A stretch of DNA of 17,270 nucleotides from Sutterella sp. (lineage in GTDB: Bacteria > Pseudomonadota > Gammaproteobacteria > Burkholderiales > Burkholderiaceae_F): assembly GCA_020025965.1 (NCBI GenBank), contig JAHHRG010000043.1, positions 1-17,270 on the forward strand, written 5' to 3'. Below, one piece after another: positions 14,548-17,270 of this stretch. The notes beneath the pieces were generated by a model. The model had not been told where the DNA came from. It saw only the letters and a list, made by a program, of their open reading frames with translations, and searched no databases. Within the stretch, counting starts at the first letter, position 1. The number at the start of each line of letters is the position of its first letter. The translations under genes were made by a program, and so were the position numbers.

Positions 14548-15189
14548 ATGAACCCAGTTCAGATTTCGCAAACGCGATACACCGCCAAACACTACGACCC
14601 GACGAAGAAAATTCCCGCAGAGACAATCGAAGACATTAAAGAAATTCTTCGTAATGCCCCGTCGTCCATTAACGCGCAACCCTGGCACTTCTATTTAGCG
14701 GAAGGTGAAGCAAAAGAAAAAATCATCCCCGCGATCATTGACTTCAATGTGGAACGCGCACGTGATTGCTCGCACCTCTTGGTCTGCACGATCGAAACCA
14801 AGATCGATGACGAATGGGTAGAAAAGCTTTTCCAAAAAGAAGTCCGCGACGGTCGTTATCGTCCGGGTGCCGACTTAACTCCCTTCTACAAATTCCGTCA
14901 TGACGAATTAGCGATGCTCCAAGGCGGTTACGACAAGGGGGAAATCTGGACGCGTGAACAGGTGGCCATTGCCACGGGGTTCTTGCTCTTTGCTTTACCG
15001 CAATTAGGGATTGATTCGACTACGATGGGTGCAGTCGACTTCAAGAAACTTGATGAATTATTGGATTTAAAGGCCGTCAATCGTAAGGCGGTCTGCGTTG
15101 TTGCCTTGGGCTACCGATCCGAAGGCGACAAGAACGCAACGCGACCAAAGTCGCGCTTTGCCAAGGAGGACGTCTTTACGACCCTCTAA
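14548..15189 (+). CDS. NfsB-type oxygen-insensitive NAD(P)H nitroreductase
   Basis: A 213-residue FMN-dependent nitroreductase-family protein, similar in size and motifs to E. coli NfsB (217 aa). The N-terminal R-x-S/T-x-K-x-(Y/F)D pattern is RYTAKHYD (10-17), the FMN-contacting PSSINAQPWHF is at 38-48, a mid-protein G-x-LL segment follows, and the ATRPKSR near the C-terminus parallels ATLPKSR of NfsB. It reduces nitro compounds or quinones with NAD(P)H; the physiological substrate is unknown. I start it at 14548 because GGAGGAG lies nine bases upstream and the protein then begins as the family does; a longer open frame begins 43 codons earlier. It is followed by the regulator gene after 94 bases and is probably cotranscribed with it. 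Confidence 0.88.
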   Translation: MNPVQISQTRYTAKHYDPTKKIPAETIEDIKEILRNAPSSINAQPWHFYLAEGEAKEKIIPAIIDFNVERARDCSHLLVCTIETKIDDEWVEKLFQKEVRDGRYRPGADLTPFYKFRHDELAMLQGGYDKGEIWTREQVAIATGFLLFALPQLGIDSTTMGAVDFKKLDELLDLKAVNRKAVCVVALGYRSEGDKNATRPKSRFAKEDVFTTL

Positions 15190-15221
15190 GTCGTGAATTC
15201 GCCCCCCTCCTTTATTTCTCT

Positions 15222-15270
15222 TTGCACACGGATCCGTCCTTCCGGCTGCGTGCTTGAATTGCACGGATCC
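15222..15270. repeat. Repeated GGATCC-containing motif before the regulator gene
   Basis: TTGCACACGGATCC (15222-15235) recurs as TTGCACGGATCC (15259-15270). Because GGATCC is a palindrome, GGATCCGT (15230-15237) and ACGGATCC (15263-15270) also form an 8-base inverted repeat. It ends 13 bases before the regulator ATG, a position suited to autoregulation or to a hairpin affecting translation. Function unproven. Confidence 0.45.
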
Positions 15271-15283
15271 ACTGAGGTTTGAT

Positions 15284-16177
15284 ATGTCCATGAAAAAACT
15301 CACTGACACGTGGGACAAGGTGCTCAGTGAATACCGTTACAGCAAGTGGAATTTATGTGGCCCTTCCGAGCCCGTCATGCCGTGGATTTCACCGTCCACG
15401 CCGTTTTGCTTGGCGCGCACCTTAAAAAACATTGGTACCACGATTCACTTGGAACCGGGAGAACTTTTAACCTCAGCCTTAGAGAGCCCTGGGGGCGAAA
15501 TCCCGGCGGAAAAGTACGCGCACTATGACCATTTGATTTACGTTCGTCGCGGGATCATTGGTCAAACGGCGACGCCCACAAGTGGGGCGGGCTCGAAGTT
15601 GCATTCCTTGTCGATTACGCCAGCTGGGCGCATTCTCGGGGGTGGGTTGGACTTTTATTTCTGCCACCCCTTCCGCTCGACGCGTTATGCCTTGACGAAG
15701 TCGGAAATCCTGGTCTGCAACAAGGAAGTCTTAAAGCAGATTTTGGATAACGACGACGCCCTGCAACAAACGCTCCAGCAATATTTCGAGCTCTGCTACT
15801 TATCGAACTCCATCACCTTAGAAGCGATTTCAAGCCTCGGGGTCACGGAGCGTATCAAGCTCTATTTGTTGAGCTGGGCCGTCTATTGGGGGGTCTTGAT
15901 TACGGACTCCAACGAAACGCAATGGGTTCGCATTCCGTTGCCGCTCCTGCGTGAAGAGTTTTCGCGCTTAATTAGTTCGTCGCGCGCGTCGGTCGACAAG
16001 ACCATCACCACCTGGAAAAAAGAAGGGATCCTCTATACCGAAGCGCCCTACATGTACTTCCAGAGCAGCCTCGTCGTGGACATGATGAATTGGTTATGCG
16101 TCTTTGACGAATTCCGTTCGACGTACCGCAATAACCTCACGCTCGAAGACATCATGCCAGAGTCGAGCATCGCCTAA
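15284..16177 (+). CDS. Crp/Fnr-superfamily transcriptional regulator
   Basis: A 297-residue regulator with an N-terminal beta-rich effector domain (about 45-140, containing HLEPGELL, HLIYVRRGIIG and AGRILGGG), a long dimer helix (about 158-185) and a C-terminal winged helix. The helix-turn-helix spans about 219-250 (PLLREEFSRL..SSRASVDKTITTWKKEGIL). It lacks the CRP cyclic-AMP residues and FNR's clustered N-terminal cysteines; single cysteines occur at 25 and 42. Overall layout reminds me of CprK-type ligand-binding members. In the recognition helix Ala235 stands where CRP and FNR have the DNA-contacting Glu. The ATG at 15284 is chosen (GAGG seven bases upstream) over a TTG at 15254. Divergent from cai, so a carnitine-responsive activator is a reasonable inference. 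Confidence 0.82.
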   Translation: MSMKKLTDTWDKVLSEYRYSKWNLCGPSEPVMPWISPSTPFCLARTLKNIGTTIHLEPGELLTSALESPGGEIPAEKYAHYDHLIYVRRGIIGQTATPTSGAGSKLHSLSITPAGRILGGGLDFYFCHPFRSTRYALTKSEILVCNKEVLKQILDNDDALQQTLQQYFELCYLSNSITLEAISSLGVTERIKLYLLSWAVYWGVLITDSNETQWVRIPLPLLREEFSRLISSSRASVDKTITTWKKEGILYTEAPYMYFQSSLVVDMMNWLCVFDEFRSTYRNNLTLEDIMPESSIA

Positions 16178-16194
16178 CGGGCACGCCAATACCA

Positions 16195-16226
16195 AAAAAG
16201 GGTTGACCTCATCGTCAACCCTTTTT
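16195..16226. terminator. Bidirectional rho-independent terminator
   Basis: Perfect 13-base inverted repeat AAAAAGGGTTGAC (16195-16207) and GTCAACCCTTTTT (16214-16226) with a six-base loop. A- and T-tracts flank the GC part, so it works in both directions. It separates the convergent regulator and carboxylesterase genes. Confidence 0.93.
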
Positions 16227-16236
16227 CGTTGGTGCG

Positions 16237-16920
16237 TTACTTAATGACCGTACGCAAGAAATTGTAGACATCACGCAATTCGTTGCGCGACATACTGTGC
16301 TGGAGTCGCGGATAGGTGAAGTCCACCACATCGTGACCGGCATCTCGAAGCACCTTGGCAGCGGCATCCTTATCCTTGTAAGAAACCATCATGTCCGCCT
16401 GACCATGACCAAAGAAGATCTTGTACTTCTTGGGGCTTTCCTGATCCAAACACGACAACGGGAAGTCACAGCTCAAAGCCACAATCCCACCGATATCCAA
16501 CTGATTCTTTAACGCGCCATCCACCGAGAGTGCGGCGCCTTGGGAGAAGCCACCTAAAACGATACGGTTCGCGGGGATCCCCTTCGCTTCCACTTCCTGA
16601 ACGAGCTTGGCCACATCGACCAAGGCGTCGTCAACGGTTTTTTCAACCTTCGTGGTGGGGAACCACGACTTGTAGTCATACCACGACAAATACATGCCAG
16701 GCATTTCTTCAATGTTGCAAAGACGGGGATGAGCTTCCGCAAAAAGGTACTTAACCTTATTGGATAAACCAAACTCAGCTAACACATCGACAATTGGCTG
16801 ACAGTCGTAACCATCGGCACCAAAACCGTGATACCAAATCACGACATATTCAGCTTCATCCCAGGTCGCACCGCGCTCAAAAACACGAGCGACCGTTTTC
16901 ATAGTGTTAGTTGTTGACAT
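16237..16920 (-). CDS. Carboxylesterase/phospholipase-family alpha/beta-hydrolase (EstB-like)
   Basis: A 227-residue protein of the carboxylesterase/lysophospholipase-like family (abhydrolase_2). Motifs are YHGFGADGYD (30-39) for the oxyanion hole, SWYDY (79-83), nucleophile GGFSQG with Ser126, Asp176 in GQADMMV, and His208 in LQHSM. These fit the Ser-Asp-His triad of bacterial EstB-type esterases for short-chain esters. No signal peptide. The start is ambiguous: ATGs at 16920 and 16902 both lack a clear Shine-Dalgarno; I keep the longer. It is transcribed alone, towards the regulator gene. In this locus a role in acylcarnitine hydrolysis is conceivable but unsupported by specific residues. 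Confidence 0.87.
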   Translation of the reverse strand: MSTTNTMKTVARVFERGATWDEAEYVVIWYHGFGADGYDCQPIVDVLAEFGLSNKVKYLFAEAHPRLCNIEEMPGMYLSWYDYKSWFPTTKVEKTVDDALVDVAKLVQEVEAKGIPANRIVLGGFSQGAALSVDGALKNQLDIGGIVALSCDFPLSCLDQESPKKYKIFFGHGQADMMVSYKDKDAAAKVLRDAGHDVVDFTYPRLQHSMSRNELRDVYNFLRTVIK

Positions 16921-17044
16921 AGGAAAGTTACCGTTGAATGCGCACCCGTTTCCCGCTCCTCTGGGATCAGATTTCTATACGCGGTTTTATAATTCGCCCC
17001 CATTTCTGGAGACAGCTGCGTTTCTAAGCTAACACACCTAGGTA

Positions 17045-17082
17045 GAATTTATCAAATTCGAAAAGTGACGAATTTTGTCACT
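17045..17082. promoter_or_regulatory. Cluster of overlapping palindromes, possible operator
   Basis: Three nested dyads: GAATTT-ATC-AAATTC (17045-17059), AAATTCG-N8-CGAATTT (17054-17075) and AGTGAC-N7-GTCACT (17064-17082). They lie between two divergent transcription units, the carboxylesterase gene and whatever follows to the right. The last resembles a CRP-like dyad with an altered spacer. Confidence 0.45.
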
Positions 17083-17250
17083 CCATTAAGGGGCTTTTTT
17101 CATTAAAAAGACCCATTTCTTGATTGAGATACCACGCTTTAAGGGCTATTTAGGGCTAATGTTCGACAGAAAGACATTGCCATTCTTTTCTTAGAAATTT
17201 CCCTATAGCGAGTAATGAACAACGGGTTTTCTGAATTTTCTGGTTTCCCT

Positions 17251-17259
17251 TGCTAAAAT
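17251..17259 (+). promoter_or_regulatory. Possible extended -10 for a gene beyond the window
   Basis: TGC followed by TAAAAT (17254-17259), an extended -10 with five of six bases. The -35 position is poor and overlaps TTTTCTGAA (17227-17235). It points rightwards, towards a gene not in the window. Confidence 0.35.
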
Positions 17260-17270
17260 TAAAGTAGTGA

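Larger units (their letters stand above)
16921..17270. other. Gene-free right edge with palindromes
   Basis: 350 bases without a credible gene. TTTATA at 16986-16991 reads as TATAAA on the minus strand and may be the -10 of the carboxylesterase gene, with a poor -35. AT-rich palindromes at 17045-17082 and a probable outward promoter near 17254 are listed separately. GGGGCTTTTTT/AAAAAGACCC (about 17091-17113) is an imperfect stem of unknown meaning. Confidence 0.6.

Noticed and set aside
15284..16177. The regulator as a true FNR or CRP orthologue
   Set aside because: It lacks FNR's clustered N-terminal cysteines, CRP's cAMP-binding residues and the conserved Glu of the recognition helix.
1628..16920. 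Trimethylamine-forming carnitine degradation (CntAB, CutC-type lyase)
   Set aside because: No Rieske oxygenase, glycyl-radical enzyme or other C-N cleaving enzyme is encoded; the genes support reduction to gamma-butyrobetaine only.
1..17270. CRISPR arrays, tRNA or rRNA genes, insertion sequences
   Set aside because: No regularly spaced direct repeats, no cloverleaf or rRNA sequence recognised, and no transposase or terminal repeats found.

Overview
The window looks like chromosomal DNA of a Gram-negative, anaerobic or facultatively anaerobic proteobacterium that reduces carnitine, probably host-associated. The reasons are an almost complete Cai/Fix carnitine pathway whose proteins resemble the Escherichia coli ones along their full length, the YaaU and Aes homologues beside it, and an FNR-type box upstream. 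Gene order and the choice of hydratase are not those of E. coli, so I do not assign it to Enterobacterales. I cannot name the genus from sequence alone.

Layout. (1) 2-1566, plus strand: the 3' end of a HaeIII-type DNA cytosine methyltransferase overlapping a HaeIII-type restriction endonuclease, closed by a bidirectional terminator. (2) 14113 down to 1628, minus strand: caiT, caiA, caiB, caiC, a MaoC/hot-dog hydratase, fixA, fixB, fixC, fixX, a strong terminator, then yaaU and aes. (3) 14114-14547: a 434-base regulatory gap with an FNR-like box and several dyads. (4) 14548-16177, plus strand: an NfsB-type nitroreductase and a Crp/Fnr-superfamily regulator, closed by a second bidirectional terminator. 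(5) 16920-16237, minus strand: a small carboxylesterase. (6) 16921-17270: gene-free, with palindromes and a probable promoter pointing out of the window.

How the genes fit together (family knowledge plus inference). CaiT exchanges carnitine for gamma-butyrobetaine. CaiC and CaiB put the betaines on CoA. A hydratase interconverts carnitinyl-CoA and crotonobetainyl-CoA. CaiA reduces crotonobetainyl-CoA with electrons passed on by FixABCX. The main departure is that the crotonase CaiD is absent and an unrelated MaoC-type (hydratase-2-like) protein sits in its place. CaiE and the activator CaiF are also absent; a divergent Crp/Fnr-type protein is the local regulator candidate. In E. coli cai and fix are divergent; here they are co-directional and can form one transcript.

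The most interesting points are the hydratase swap with its stereochemical consequence, a Met-to-Thr change at the CaiT position that replaces a sodium ion in E. coli, a regulator lacking the usual DNA-contacting glutamate, and gene-specific hairpins at most junctions of the operon.
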